A DNA stretch of 48,150 nucleotides from DAOMOP01 sp035444405 (GCA_035444405.1 DAOMOP010000010.1:1-48150), one strand, 5' to 3'. Numbered from the stretch's first letter, positions 17,374-26,740 are shown. Notes: generated by a model not told the origin, from the letters alone. A program made the numbers and translations.

Positions 17374-18042
17374 TCACCGCTCGCGCAGCGAGAGGATCGG
17401 CCAGCCGTGGGCGCTCGCGTGCGCACGCAGCGTATCGTCGGGATCCACGGCGACCGGATCGGTGACACGCGACAGCAGCGGCAGATCGTTGTGCGAATCG
17501 CTGTAGAACCAGCTGCGCGCGAAGCTGCCCGGGTAAAGCCCCAGCGTTTCGAGCCAGTTCTCGACCCGTTCGATCTTGCCCGCCTTGAACGCCGGCATGC
17601 CGCGCGGCTTGCCGGTGAAGGCGCCGTCGTGCTGTGCCGGCACGGTCGCGACCAGGTGGGCGATGCCGAATTCACGCACGATCGGCCCGGTCACGAAGCT
17701 GTTGGTCGCGGTGACGACGGCGACCAGGGCGTCGCGCTCGAGGTGCTCGCGCACCAGCGTACGGGCGCGTTCGGTGATCATCGGCCGGATCACCCGCTCC
17801 ATGAACTCGTCGTGCCAGGCGTCGAGCTGGGCGCGCGGATGGCGCGCGAGCGGTGCGAGCTGGAAGTCCAGAAACTCGAAGATGTCGAGCGTGCCGGCCT
17901 TGTACTGCTCGTAGAAGGCCGCGTTCTTCGCCGCCTGCACTTCGCGGTCGAGCACCCCTTTGGCGATCAGGAACTGCGCCCACTCGAAGTCCGAGTCACC
18001 GGCGAGCAGCGTGTTGTCGAGGTCGAAAAGAACGAGATCCAC
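17374..18042 (-). CDS. HAD-IB family phosphatase (SerB-like)
   Basis: 222 residues. Motif I DLDNT with nucleophile D7 and D9, motif II in VVTATNSF, motif III Lys in TGKPR, motif IV SDSHNDLPLL; the cap is the small helical C1 type of the TIGR01490-like HAD-IB group. Relatives act on phosphoserine-like substrates, but this subgroup has no firm substrate. The start is GTG 18042 because an AAGGA sequence is placed 6-7 nt upstream and homology begins there; the frame is open far upstream through hda. Lies between pcnB and hda in an all-minus run. Confidence 0.92.
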   Translation of the reverse strand: MDLVLFDLDNTLLAGDSDFEWAQFLIAKGVLDREVQAAKNAAFYEQYKAGTLDIFEFLDFQLAPLARHPRAQLDAWHDEFMERVIRPMITERARTLVREHLERDALVAVVTATNSFVTGPIVREFGIAHLVATVPAQHDGAFTGKPRGMPAFKAGKIERVENWLETLGLYPGSFARSWFYSDSHNDLPLLSRVTDPVAVDPDDTLRAHASAHGWPILSLRER

Positions 18043-18074
18043 GAAGGTGTCCTTGTGTGGCGGTCTGTTGGCGT

Positions 18075-18746
18075 TCAGATTTCGAGGCCGGCCTGCATCA
18101 GCTCGCGCAGCAGCGGCAGAGTGGCCGGGCGTTTGCGCTCGAGCGAGGCGCGGTCGAGCGCCTCGACCGCGGCGGCGAGGCTGGGCAGATCGCGCCGCCC
18201 GTGGCGCAGCAGGAACTGGATCACGTCCTCGCCCAGACGCAGGCCGCGACGGCGGGCGAGCGTGGTGAGAATCGTCGCGCGCGCCGCGTCGTCGAGCGGA
18301 TGGACCTCGTAGATCAGGCACTGACCCACACGGGTGCGCAGGTCCTCGCGCAGTGCGAGCGCGCGCGGCGGCGCGTTGCCCGCGAGCACCAGCGTCTGCC
18401 CGCGCTCGCGGGTCCGGTTGAACGCGTTGAAGAGCGCGATCTGCGCCGCCTCGGCGAGCGCGTCGATGTCGTCGATCGCGATCAGCGCGGCCGGCTCTTC
18501 GGACAGCGTGGCAGCGACCTCGGCTGCGGGCAGGTAGCGTGCAGGGCGGCCCGCCGCCGCCGCCGTGGCGGTGGCCACGCGCAGCAGGTGGGTGCGCCCG
18601 CCGCCGGGGGCACCCCACAGATAAACGTGTGTGTCGCCGCGCACGCTGTGTTGCAGGGCCGCGAGCAGTTCCTCGTTGCCTTCGGCGACGAAGTTGTCGA
18701 AGCGCGGAGCGGCGTCGGCGCGAAGATCGAGCACCAGCTGCTTCAT
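18075..18746 (-). CDS. hda: DnaA regulatory inactivator Hda
   Basis: DnaA-related AAA+ protein that, with the loaded beta clamp, stimulates ATP hydrolysis by DnaA and so prevents re-initiation. 223 residues. The N-terminal QLVLDL (residues 3-8) fits the clamp-binding hexapeptide. The Walker A region is GAPGGGRTHL (45-54) with Arg where most AAA+ proteins have Lys, a feature of Hda/DnaA-like sequences as known, and LIAIDDIDAL is Walker B. Arg finger region and small helical domain follow. ATGA overlap (18743-18746) with the upstream permease. Confidence 0.93.
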   Translation of the reverse strand: MKQLVLDLRADAAPRFDNFVAEGNEELLAALQHSVRGDTHVYLWGAPGGGRTHLLRVATATAAAAGRPARYLPAAEVAATLSEEPAALIAIDDIDALAEAAQIALFNAFNRTRERGQTLVLAGNAPPRALALREDLRTRVGQCLIYEVHPLDDAARATILTTLARRRGLRLGEDVIQFLLRHGRRDLPSLAAAVEALDRASLERKRPATLPLLRELMQAGLEI

Positions 18747-19867
18747 TGGTGCCGTTCTTCCTCGAGCCGCTCGCTCACGGTCTCGTGCGCCGGGGTCGGG
18801 TCGCGCCCGCGATACACCGGGCTGGCGAGCCAGGCCTCGCGCACCTCGCGCAGGCCGACCAGGATCGCGGCGCTCGCCGGCAGCGCGACGAGCATGCCGA
18901 CGAAGCCGAACAGCTGGCCGAAGGCCATCAGCGCGAAGATCACCGCGAGCGGGTGCAGACCGATACGATCGCCGACCAGATACGGCGTCAGCACATAGCT
19001 CTCGAGCAGCTGGCCGACGCTGAACACGACGGCGACGCCGATCAGCGGTGACCAGCCGTCGCCTTGCAGCAGCGCAGCCAGGATCGCCAGAACCAGGCCG
19101 CCGCCGAAGCCGACGAAGGGGATGAACGCGAGCAGCCCGGTGATCACGCCGACCGGCAGCGCGAACTTCAGTCCGGCGAACCACAGCCCGATGCTGTAGA
19201 ACAGGGCGAGCAGCAGCATCACCGACAGCTGTCCGCGCAGGAACTCGGACATCACCGAGTCGATGTCGCGCACGATGCGCGCCGTGCGCGGCAACATCGG
19301 GCGCGGAATCACGCCGCGCAGCGCCTCGATGAGGCGTGGCCATTCCTGCAGCAGATAAAACATCACGATCGGGATCAGCACGGTATTGGCCGCCAGCGCG
19401 ATCAGCGCCAGCCCGCCCTCGCGCGCGTGCGACAGAATCGTCGGCAGCCACTGGCGCGCCGCCTCGCGATGCTGCGTCACCCATTCGCGCACCGACGCGA
19501 CGTCGAGCTGCAGCTCGACGCCGAAGTGGGCGGCCAAGAGCGGCGAGAGGCGTGCATCCAGCCGCTCGACCAGCTCCGGCAGCCGTGCGATGAAGGTGAT
19601 GACCTCGCGATAGACGATGGGGGCGAAGATCAGCACCAGCAGCGCGAGCAGCGCACCCATCGCGAGGATCACGAGCAGCACGGCGAGCGCACGCGGCACG
19701 CGGCGCGCCACCATCCAGTTCACCGCCGGGTCGCTGATGTAGGCGAACACCGCCGCGATCGCGAACGGCGTGAGGATCGGCGACAGCGCATAGAACAGCG
19801 CGAGCAGTGCGACGCCGACGCCTGCCCAGGCGGCGGTTTGCAGACGGTCGGCGCGGGGAGGGCTCAT
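18743..19867 (-). CDS. AI-2E/PerM family transporter, upstream of hda
   Basis: 374-residue polytopic inner-membrane protein of the AI-2E transporter (PerM/TqsA) family. About seven or eight hydrophobic segments, a large soluble loop between helices 3 and 4 (residues 95-150), and the family hallmark GLLAFIPFVGFGGG followed by GQLLESYVLTPYLVG. Substrates differ within the family (autoinducer-2 in TqsA, Na+/H+ in others), so no substrate is proposed. Overlaps hda by 4 bases and is divergent from purM, a common pairing in betaproteobacteria. Confidence 0.92.
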   Translation of the reverse strand: MSPPRADRLQTAAWAGVGVALLALFYALSPILTPFAIAAVFAYISDPAVNWMVARRVPRALAVLLVILAMGALLALLVLIFAPIVYREVITFIARLPELVERLDARLSPLLAAHFGVELQLDVASVREWVTQHREAARQWLPTILSHAREGGLALIALAANTVLIPIVMFYLLQEWPRLIEALRGVIPRPMLPRTARIVRDIDSVMSEFLRGQLSVMLLLALFYSIGLWFAGLKFALPVGVITGLLAFIPFVGFGGGLVLAILAALLQGDGWSPLIGVAVVFSVGQLLESYVLTPYLVGDRIGLHPLAVIFALMAFGQLFGFVGMLVALPASAAILVGLREVREAWLASPVYRGRDPTPAHETVSERLEEERHQ

Positions 19868-19995
19868 TTCGAGTAAAATTTCGGCCTTGTGGGCGGACCG
19901 CGGTCCGCCGAACCCGTTAATGTAGCCCCTCGCCCCGGCGGCCTCAAGTTCCGCCGCGAAGCCGGGCGGGGGCGGCCCAAGCGAGAGGAACGATT
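19868..19995 (+). promoter_or_regulatory. purM/perM divergent intergenic region with an 18-bp perfect palindrome
   Basis: Possible purM -10 TAAAAT at 19874-19879 with no good -35. Downstream, in the likely purM leader, GGCGGACCG at 19892-19900 is followed directly by its complement CGGTCCGCC at 19901-19909. A second hairpin (CGGCGG 19936-19941 with CCGCCG 19951-19956) follows before the Shine-Dalgarno sequence AGAGGA at 19984-19989. It does not resemble the PurR box. Operator or leader structure are both possible. Confidence 0.4.
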
Positions 19996-21030
19996 TTGAG
20001 CTCCCTGACTTATCGCGATGCCGGTGTCGATATCGAAGCCGGCGATGACCTCGTCGAACGCATCAAGCCGCTCGCCCGGCGCACGCTGCGCCCCGAGGTG
20101 ATGGGCGGCATCGGCGGCTTCGGCGCGCTGTTCGAGCTGTCGAAGAAATACCGCGAGCCGGTGCTGGTGTCGGGCACCGACGGTGTCGGCACCAAGCTCA
20201 AGCTCGCTTTCCAGCTCGATCGCCATGACACGGTCGGCCAGGATCTGGTCGCGATGAGCGTCAACGACATCCTCGTGCAGGGCGCCGAGCCGCTGTTCTT
20301 CCTCGACTATTTCGCCACCGGCAAGCTCGATGTCGATACCGCCGCCGATGTCGTCAAGGGCATCGCACGCGGCTGCGAACTCGCCGGCTGCGCGCTGATC
20401 GGCGGCGAGACGGCCGAGATGCCCGGCATGTACCCGGAGGGCGAGTACGATCTGGCCGGCTTCGCGGTCGGTGCGGTCGAGAAGGCCGACATCATCGACG
20501 GATCGAAGATCGTGCCGGGCGACGTCGTGCTCGGGCTCGCCTCGAGCGGCGCGCATTCGAACGGCTATTCGCTGATCCGCAAGATCCTCGAGCTGACACG
20601 CCCGGACCTCGACGCGGATTTCCATGGCCGCCCCTTGCGCGACGTCGTGCTCGAGCCCACGCGCATCTACGTGAAGCCGCTGCTCGCGTTGATGGCGGCG
20701 CTGCCGGGGGGGGTCAAGGGCATGGCGCACATCACCGGCGGCGGGATCACCGAGAACGTGCCGCGCATCCTGCGCGAGGAGCTTGCCGCGCGCATCGATG
20801 CGGCGAGCTGGACGATGCCGCCGCTGTTCCAGTGGCTGCGCGAGGCCGGCAACGTTGCCGACGACGAGATGTACCGCGTCTTCAACTGCGGCATCGGCAT
20901 GGTCGTCGTCGTCGGTGCCGAGCACGCCGACGACGCGGCGAACCGGCTGGCGCAGGCCGGCGAGACGGTACACCGTATCGGCGAGATCGTCGCGCGCGCC
21001 CCGGGCGCGGCGCAGACCACCGTCGGCTGA
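19996..21030 (+). CDS. purM: Phosphoribosylformylglycinamidine cyclo-ligase (AIR synthetase)
   Basis: Fifth step of purine synthesis: ATP-dependent closure of FGAM to AIR. 344 residues. Characteristic segments: DAGVDIEAGDDLVERIK near the N-terminus, VSGTDGVGTKLKLAF with the ATP-binding Asp, GGETAEMPGMY, LASSGAHSNGYSLIRK and ITGGGITENVPR. The start is TTG 19996, supported by AGAGGA 6 nt upstream; no ATG or GTG precedes the conserved SLTYRDAGVD. Transcribed divergently from the perM-hda run. purN lies about 4 kb downstream. Confidence 0.97.
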   Translation: MSSLTYRDAGVDIEAGDDLVERIKPLARRTLRPEVMGGIGGFGALFELSKKYREPVLVSGTDGVGTKLKLAFQLDRHDTVGQDLVAMSVNDILVQGAEPLFFLDYFATGKLDVDTAADVVKGIARGCELAGCALIGGETAEMPGMYPEGEYDLAGFAVGAVEKADIIDGSKIVPGDVVLGLASSGAHSNGYSLIRKILELTRPDLDADFHGRPLRDVVLEPTRIYVKPLLALMAALPGGVKGMAHITGGGITENVPRILREELAARIDAASWTMPPLFQWLREAGNVADDEMYRVFNCGIGMVVVVGAEHADDAANRLAQAGETVHRIGEIVARAPGAAQTTVG

Positions 21031-21147
21031 GCTCGTGCGTAGCGGCGTGAGCACGGACCCCTTGAGCATCCCTCAAGTGCGCGGGTCGGGATCACCGCGG
21101 GGGGCGTTGACGGCAGAAACTCCGCAGGCTGCCGCGCGACCGCATGT

Positions 21148-22104
21148 TCAGTCCAGCAGCCGCTGCGCCGCCGCCAGCACCGCGTCGGCGAGCCGCGGCT
21201 GTCCGCAGTCGAGCTCGACCAGTTCGGGCCAGGTCTCGCGGAACTGGCGCTGCCAGGTGAGCTGGCGCTTGGCGAGCTGGCGCGTCGCGACGACGCCCTT
21301 GCCGCGCATGGTGGCGTAGTCGCAACGCCCGTCGAGATACTCCCACACCTGGCGGTAACCGACGCAGCGCATCGACGGCATCGTCGCGTCGAGCGCGTAG
21401 CGTCGGCGCAGCGCGACGACCTCGTCGACCAGACCGTCGGCGAGCATCCGGGCGAAGCGCTGCTCGATGCGCTGGTGCAGCAGGCTGCGGTCGCGCGGCG
21501 CGAGCGCGATCGGCAGCCAGCGATGGCGCGCGGTGGCGTGCGTGCGCCGCGCGTAGCTTTCGGCCAGCGGGCGGCCGGTCAGGCGGACGATCTCGAGGGC
21601 GCGCTGGATGCGCTGCGCATCGGTCGGCTCGAGCCGCGCGGCCGCCGCGGGGTCGAGCGCGGCCAGATCGGCGTGCAGGGCCGGCCAGCCGCGCCGTGCG
21701 GCGGCGTCGTCGATGTCGCGTCGCAAGGCCTCGTCGGCCTGTGGCAGGTCCGACAGGCCGTCGCGCAGCGCCTTGAAGTAAAGCATGGTGCCGCCGGCGA
21801 GCAGCGGAATGCGCCCGCGCGCGGTGATCTCGTCGATCAGGCGCAGCGCGTCGGCGCAAAAACGCGCCGCCGAGTAGCTCTCCTCCGGGCTGACGATGTC
21901 GATCAGGTGGTGCGGGCACGCCGCACGCTCGGCGCGGTCCGGCTTGGCCGTGCCGATGTCCATGTCGCGATAGACGAGCGCCGAGTCGACGCTGACGATC
22001 TCGACCGGCAGCGCCTGCGCGAGCGCGAGCGCACAGGCGGTCTTGCCGCTCGCGGTCGGGCCGAGCAGCAGCAGGGCAGGCGGTGGCGATGCAGGCTGGT
22101 TCAA
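21148..22104 (-). CDS. miaA: tRNA dimethylallyltransferase
   Basis: Prenylates A37 of tRNAs that read UNN codons, the first step to ms2i6A. 318 residues. P-loop GPTASGKT at 15-22, SVDSALVYRDMDIGTAKP with the catalytic Asp and tRNA contacts, the DIVSPEESYSAARF segment, GGTMLYFKAL, and AQRIQRALEI. The start is TTG 22104, in a TTGA overlap with the stop of the preceding thiamine-binding gene, implying coupling. In E. coli miaA sits by mutL; here mutL lies about 1.1 kb away with two genes between. Confidence 0.95.
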   Translation of the reverse strand: MNQPASPPPALLLLGPTASGKTACALALAQALPVEIVSVDSALVYRDMDIGTAKPDRAERAACPHHLIDIVSPEESYSAARFCADALRLIDEITARGRIPLLAGGTMLYFKALRDGLSDLPQADEALRRDIDDAAARRGWPALHADLAALDPAAAARLEPTDAQRIQRALEIVRLTGRPLAESYARRTHATARHRWLPIALAPRDRSLLHQRIEQRFARMLADGLVDEVVALRRRYALDATMPSMRCVGYRQVWEYLDGRCDYATMRGKGVVATRQLAKRQLTWQRQFRETWPELVELDCGQPRLADAVLAAAQRLLD

Positions 22105-22418
22105 GTCGTGCGTTCGTCCGCCGCAAGCTTTTCCGCGACGCTGCGCACCTTGTCTTCCATGCTCTGCTCGCGGTCGGTGCGCGTGCCGAGCTTGATCGTC
22201 GTGGTGATGCGCGGTGCGCCCATCGCATGGACGGTCTCGTGGCAGCGCTTGACCGCGGCCATCACGGCATCCCAGTCGCCTTCGATGTTGGTGCCGTAGG
22301 CATGCAGCTGCGCCTTCAGGCCCGCCTCGCGGATCACGCGCTCGCAGGCGGCCACGTACTCGGATACGGATACGCCCACGCCCAGCGGCACGACGCACAA
22401 GTCGATCATCACTTTCAT
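22101..22418 (-). CDS. MTH1187 family thiamine-binding protein
   Basis: 105 residues, single DUF77/thiamine-binding domain with ferredoxin-like fold: MKVMIDLCVVPLGVGVSVSE, LHAYGTNIEGDWDAV and PRITTTIKLGTR are conserved family segments. Characterised members bind thiamine; the cellular role (storage or sensing) is unsettled. Cytoplasmic. Its stop overlaps the TTG start of miaA. Confidence 0.92.
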   Translation of the reverse strand: MKVMIDLCVVPLGVGVSVSEYVAACERVIREAGLKAQLHAYGTNIEGDWDAVMAAVKRCHETVHAMGAPRITTTIKLGTRTDREQSMEDKVRSVAEKLAADERTT

Positions 22419-22595
22419 CGCTGCAAGCTCCGTCTCGATTCGGTGGCGCGACTATAGCGCAAGCCGGCCGCCCGTTCAGCTCGCGGCACCTCGCGAGAGC
22501 ACCGCTTGCGCGCGCCGCGCGCGTCGGGCGGCACGTTTGCGCGTATGATGTCGCCGTCCCGCGGCCCGCCCGTGCCTGCCGAATCCGTCGCAAGG

Positions 22596-23186
22596 ATGGT
22601 CTTGAAGATCTTCTCGCCCTTGTATGCGCGCGCCATGTCGTGGGCGCGCCACCGCCGCGCCCCGTGGTATCTCGGGGGGCTGAGCTTTGCCGAGTCGTCG
22701 TTCTTCCCGATTCCGCCGGACGTCATGCTCGCGCCGATGAGTCTTGCCAATCCGTCGCGTGCCTGGCTGTTCGCCGCGATCACGACGCTGACGTCGGTGG
22801 CCGGCGGCGTGTTCGGCTATCTGATCGGTGCGTTCGCGCTCGATCTGGTCACGCCGGTGATCCAGGACGGTCGCTACTGGGATGCCTACCTGAAGGCGCA
22901 CGCCTGGTTCGAGCGCTGGGGCTTCTGGGCCATCTTCGTCGCCGGCTTCTCGCCGATTCCATACAAGGTATTCACGATCGCGGCCGGCGCGGCGTCGATG
23001 GCGCTGCTGCCGTTCGTGATCGCGTCGCTGATCGGGCGCGGGCTGCGCTTCTTCCTGGTGGCAGGCCTGATGGCGCTGGGCGGGGCGCGCATGGAAGCGG
23101 CACTGCACCGCTATGTGGATCGGCTCGGCTGGGCGACCGTGGTGCTGGTCGTGATCGCGGTGGCAGTTCTGAACGGTCGGGCGTAA
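22596..23186 (+). CDS. YqaA/DedA-like (SNARE-associated) inner-membrane protein
   Basis: 196 residues with about five hydrophobic segments. The family hallmarks are present: FAESSFFPIPPDVMLAPMSL near the first helix and FVAGFSPIPYKVFTIAAG in the third, the re-entrant Pro-rich loops of the DedA/VTT fold. Such proteins affect lipid flipping and membrane potential; the YqaA subgroup is uncharacterised. The start is either ATG 22596 or TTG 22602; AAGGA at 22592-22596 is better spaced for TTG. Ends 11 bp before the convergent mutL. Confidence 0.9.
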   Translation: MVLKIFSPLYARAMSWARHRRAPWYLGGLSFAESSFFPIPPDVMLAPMSLANPSRAWLFAAITTLTSVAGGVFGYLIGAFALDLVTPVIQDGRYWDAYLKAHAWFERWGFWAIFVAGFSPIPYKVFTIAAGAASMALLPFVIASLIGRGLRFFLVAGLMALGGARMEAALHRYVDRLGWATVVLVVIAVAVLNGRA

Positions 23187-23197
23187 GCGACGGCGCG

Positions 23198-25091
23198 CTA
23201 CTGCCCGCGCATGAAGAAGCGATCCAGGTCGGCCATGCCGAGCTGCGTCCACGTCGGGCGCCCGTGGTTGCACTGGTCTGCCCGCTCGGTCGCTTCCATG
23301 TCGCGCAGCAGGGCGTTCATCTCGGGGATGGTGAGCTGACGGTGGGCGCGCACGGCGGCGTGGCAGGCCATCGTCGCGAGCAGCTCGTTGCGCCGTGCGG
23401 TGATCACTTCGGAGGCCGGATATTCGCGCAGTTCCTCGAGCAGCTTGCGCATCAGCTCGCCCACCGGCGCATTTGCCAGCAGGGCCGGCACCGAGCGCAC
23501 CGCCAGCTCCTGCGGCCCGGCCGGCGACACCTCGAAGCCCATGCGGGCGAGCACCTCGGTGCATTCCTCGGCCGCCGCCATGTCCTTGGGGCCGAGCGAG
23601 ATCAGCGCCGGGATCAGCAGGCGCTGCACCGCCGGCCGGCCGTCGAGCACGACCTTGAGGCGCTCGTACAGGATGCGCTCGTGGGCGGCGTGCATGTCGA
23701 CGAGGACCAGGCCGGCGCGATTCTGCGCGAGGATATAGATGCCGTGGAGCTGCGCCAGCGCATAGCCGAGCGGCGCTTCTCCGTCGGGGTCGGAGCCGCT
23801 GCGGGTGCTTGCGGCCGGGTCGTCGTATGCGCGTGCGTCGTCCGTCGTTCGTGCTGCGGCATCGTCGACCGGCACCGGTGTGTCGTGCGCCGGTGCGACG
23901 AAGGCGTAGTACGCGTGGGTCGCCGGCTCCATCGCCAGTCGCCCCTGGGCTGGTGTGTGGGGCGGCCGCGATGAAGCGGGCGGCGCGTACGCCGACGGCG
24001 GTACGGCGGCATGGGCGGGNNNNNNNNNNTCGGCCGTCGCGGCCGGGTCGGCGATGCGCGCCGTGAGCGTCGGCGCCGACGGCCGACTCTGCGCCGCCCG
24101 CCGCCCGACCCGCGCCCGATTCGGCCAGGCCGCGCGACAAGGCGTGGAACACGTACTGGTGCACGGCGCGTGCGTCGCGAAAGCGGACCTCGATCTTGGC
24201 CGGGTGCACGTTCACGTCGACCCCGGCCGGGTCGAGCTCGAGGAACAGCACATAGGCCGGGTGGCGGTTGCCGTGCAGGATGTCGGCATAGGCCTGGCGA
24301 ACCGCGTGGGTGAGCAGCTTGTCGCGCACGAAGCGGCCATTGACGAAGAAGTACTGCGCGTCGCGGCTCGCGCGCGAATAGGCCGGCAGCGAGGCGAAGC
24401 CGCCCAGGCGCAGCGCCCCGGCGTCGGCGTCGATGGGGCGCGCGTGGGCGAGGAAATCGTCGCCCATCACCGCGGCGACGCGTCGCGACGCGGGCGCCGG
24501 CGGCAGGCGGTGCATGACGCGCCTGTTGTGCGCGAGCTGCATGCCGATGTCGGCACGTGCCAGCGCGACGCGGCGGAACATCTCGTCGCAATGCGCGTAC
24601 TCGGTGGCCTCGGTCTTGAGGAATTTGCGCCGCGCCGGCGTGTTGTAATAGAGATCGGCGACATCGACCACCGTGCCCTGGTTCAGCGCGGCCGGCGACG
24701 GCGTGCGCTCGGCCGCGTCGATGCGCCACGCATGGGCGGCCCCGGCGGCGAGGCTGGTGAGCGAGGTGCGCGCGACGGCTGCGATTGCGGCCAGCGCCTC
24801 GCCGCGAAAGCCCATCGTGCCGACCCGCTCGAGATCGTCGAGGCTCGCAATCTTGCTCGTCGCGTGGCGGTCGAGCGCGAGCGCAAGCTCGTCGCGCGCG
24901 ATGCCACAGCCGTCGTCGGCGACGCGGATGCGGCGCACGCCGCCCTGTTCGAGCTGCACGTCGATCGCGCGGGCGCCGGCGTCGACGGCGTTCTCGAGCA
25001 GTTCCTTGAGCACGGAGGCCGGGCGCTCGACCACTTCACCGGCGGCGATCTGGTTGATGAGCAGGTCGGACAGCGGACGGATCGCAGGCAT
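23198..25091 (-). CDS. mutL: DNA mismatch repair protein MutL, interrupted by a 10-N assembly gap
   Basis: GHKL ATPase that couples MutS recognition to strand removal. The N-terminal part (25091 down to the gap) has the ATPase motifs NQIAAGEVVERPASVLKELL, DDGCGI, HATSKI and GFRGEALAAI, plus NVHPAKIEVRF. The C-terminal dimerisation domain (from about 23770 down) contains YILAQNRAGLVLVDMHAAHERILYER, ending DRFFMRGQ. The Pro/Ala-rich linker holds the Ns at 24020-24029. The two flanks are in different frames: 25091 to 23198 is 1894 nt, not a multiple of 3. This is most likely a sequence artefact, not a pseudogene. No MutL endonuclease motif DQHAxxERxxxE is complete (DMHAAHERILYER), consistent with Dam-less lineages needing checking. 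Confidence 0.9.
24020..24029. other. Run of 10 N (assembly gap) inside the mutL linker
   Basis: Ten ambiguous bases in a GC-rich repetitive linker of mutL. The size may be nominal. Frame arithmetic shows that either the gap length is not truly 10 (a multiple of 3 would restore the frame) or a 1-nt indel lies close by. Confidence 0.99.
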
Positions 25092-25289
25092 GTGCGGCAA
25101 CGGCGAGTTTTGCAGACGGACATTATCGCGGATCGTACCCGGCAGGTGCCGACGAAATCCGGATGCCGGCTCGGGCCAGATGGCGGTTGCCGGCCGAATC
25201 CGGGATAATCGGCTGTTTTCTTGCCGAGGTGGCGCCGGATGCGTCGCGCCCTTCGGCACGGTTGGCGGGAGCGCCACAGACGAGGCAGC

Positions 25290-25952
25290 ATGAAATCCAT
25301 TGTCATACTCATTTCCGGCCGTGGCAGCAACATGGAGGCGATCGTGCGTGCGGGCATCGCGGATGCGCGCATCGGCGCGGTGATCAGCAATCGGCCCGAT
25401 GCCAAGGGGCTCGCCTATGCGCAGGCGCAGGGGATTGCCACGGCCATCGTCGACCACAAGGCGTTCGCCAGCCGCGAGGCGTTCGACGCCGCCCTGATCG
25501 AGGCGATCGACGTCCACCGGCCTGATCTCGTCGTGCTCGCCGGTTTCATGCGCGTGCTCACCGACGCCTTCGTCCGTCATTACGAGGGGCGGCTGCTGAA
25601 CATCCATCCGTCGCTGCTGCCGGCATTCCCGGGGCTGGACACGCACCGGCGCGCGCTCGACGCGGGCGTGCGCGTGCATGGCGCCACGGTGCATTTCGTC
25701 ACCCCGACGCTGGACTGCGGCCCGGTGGTCGTGCAGGCGGTGGTGCCGGTGTTGCCCGATGACGACGAGAGCACGCTGGCGCAGCGCGTGCTGGCCCAGG
25801 AGCATCGCATCTACCCGCAGGCGGTGCGCTGGTTCGTGGAAGACCGCCTGTCGATCGAGGCGGGCACGCGCGTGCGTCTGCGTGGCGAGGCCGGCACAGC
25901 CGATGGCTGCATCGTGCCGGGGCTCGACGCTGCTACGGCGAGGCGCCGGTAG
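25290..25952 (+). CDS. purN: Phosphoribosylglycinamide formyltransferase (GAR transformylase 1)
   Basis: Third step of purine synthesis, using 10-formyl-THF. 220 residues. N-terminal SGRGSNMEAI phosphate loop, catalytic N104 and H106 in NIHPSLLPAFPG and D142 in LDCGPVVVQ match the E. coli triad with a two-residue offset. ATG 25290 fits the conserved N-terminus. The stop TAG overlaps a possible GTG start of the DUF3108 gene at 25952. Confidence 0.97.
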   Translation: MKSIVILISGRGSNMEAIVRAGIADARIGAVISNRPDAKGLAYAQAQGIATAIVDHKAFASREAFDAALIEAIDVHRPDLVVLAGFMRVLTDAFVRHYEGRLLNIHPSLLPAFPGLDTHRRALDAGVRVHGATVHFVTPTLDCGPVVVQAVVPVLPDDDESTLAQRVLAQEHRIYPQAVRWFVEDRLSIEAGTRVRLRGEAGTADGCIVPGLDAATARRR

Positions 25953-25960
25953 TGGCGGCC

Positions 25961-26740
25961 ATGCGTGCCGCCGTCGTGCTCGCCCTGACGCTGTTGCTGG
26001 CTGGCGGCATGGACGCGCGTGCGGACGCTGCGAGCGCGGTCGAACGCGACGCAGCAGCCCCTGCGACGGTACGCCACGACTCACCGGTGCGGCAGGCCTG
26101 GCCGCGGCGCGGCCGTGTGACCTACGAGGTGTTGCGCGGCGAGGGCGGACTGAAGCTGGGCGAAGCGCGGCATCGCTGGCAGCATGACGGGCGCCGCTAC
26201 ACGATGGCCACCGAGGTCGAGACGACCGGCGTCGTCGGGCTGCTTTACAGCTTCCACTACGTGCAATCGAGCGAGGGCCGCGTCGAGGAGTCGGCTCTGC
26301 GGCCCGAGCGCTTTCGCGTCGAGCAGCGCGGCAAGGAGGCCGAGACGGCCGACTTCGACTGGCCGGCCGGCAAGGTCGTCATCGCGCGTCGCGGCAAGCG
26401 CAGGGAGTATGCGATCGACGCGAACGACCAGGACGTGCTGAGCGTCTGGCACCTGATCGCGCTGCGCGACGGCCGGGAGCCCCCGGCCGAGCTGGGCCTG
26501 GTCACGAATCGCACCGCGGCGCCGGCAACTGTCGAGGTGCTCGGGCGCGAGGCGATTGCGGTGCCGGTCGGCACGCTCGATGCGCGGCACGTGCGGATGC
26601 GCGCGCGCTCGGGCAAGCTCAGCATCGATATGTGGCTGTCCGAAGACCACCATTACGTGCCGGTGCGCATCGTGATGGCCGATCACAAAGGCGAAGTGCT
26701 CGACCAGCGCGCGGTCGCGATCGAGCTCGCGGGCGATTGA
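25961..26740 (+). CDS. DUF3108 domain-containing exported protein
   Basis: 259 residues from ATG 25961 (GTG 25952 in frame adds three). Signal peptide MRAAVVLALTLLLAGGMDARA, then a DUF3108 beta-rich domain: TYEVLRGEGGLKLGEARHRW, a central VVGLLYSFHYVQSS, and the C-terminal IDMWLSEDHHYVPVRIVMAD typical of the family. Periplasmic, function unknown; the fold resembles lipoprotein-carrier-like half-barrels. The purN-DUF3108-RsmB-like order is common in betaproteobacteria, but no functional link is established. Confidence 0.88.
   Translation: MRAAVVLALTLLLAGGMDARADAASAVERDAAAPATVRHDSPVRQAWPRRGRVTYEVLRGEGGLKLGEARHRWQHDGRRYTMATEVETTGVVGLLYSFHYVQSSEGRVEESALRPERFRVEQRGKEAETADFDWPAGKVVIARRGKRREYAIDANDQDVLSVWHLIALRDGREPPAELGLVTNRTAAPATVEVLGREAIAVPVGTLDARHVRMRARSGKLSIDMWLSEDHHYVPVRIVMADHKGEVLDQRAVAIELAGD

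Noticed and set aside
22476..26084. 1202-codon minus-strand frame
   Set aside because: Only its mutL N-terminal part (25091 to the gap) is real; the rest runs antisense to purN, the YqaA-like gene and others.
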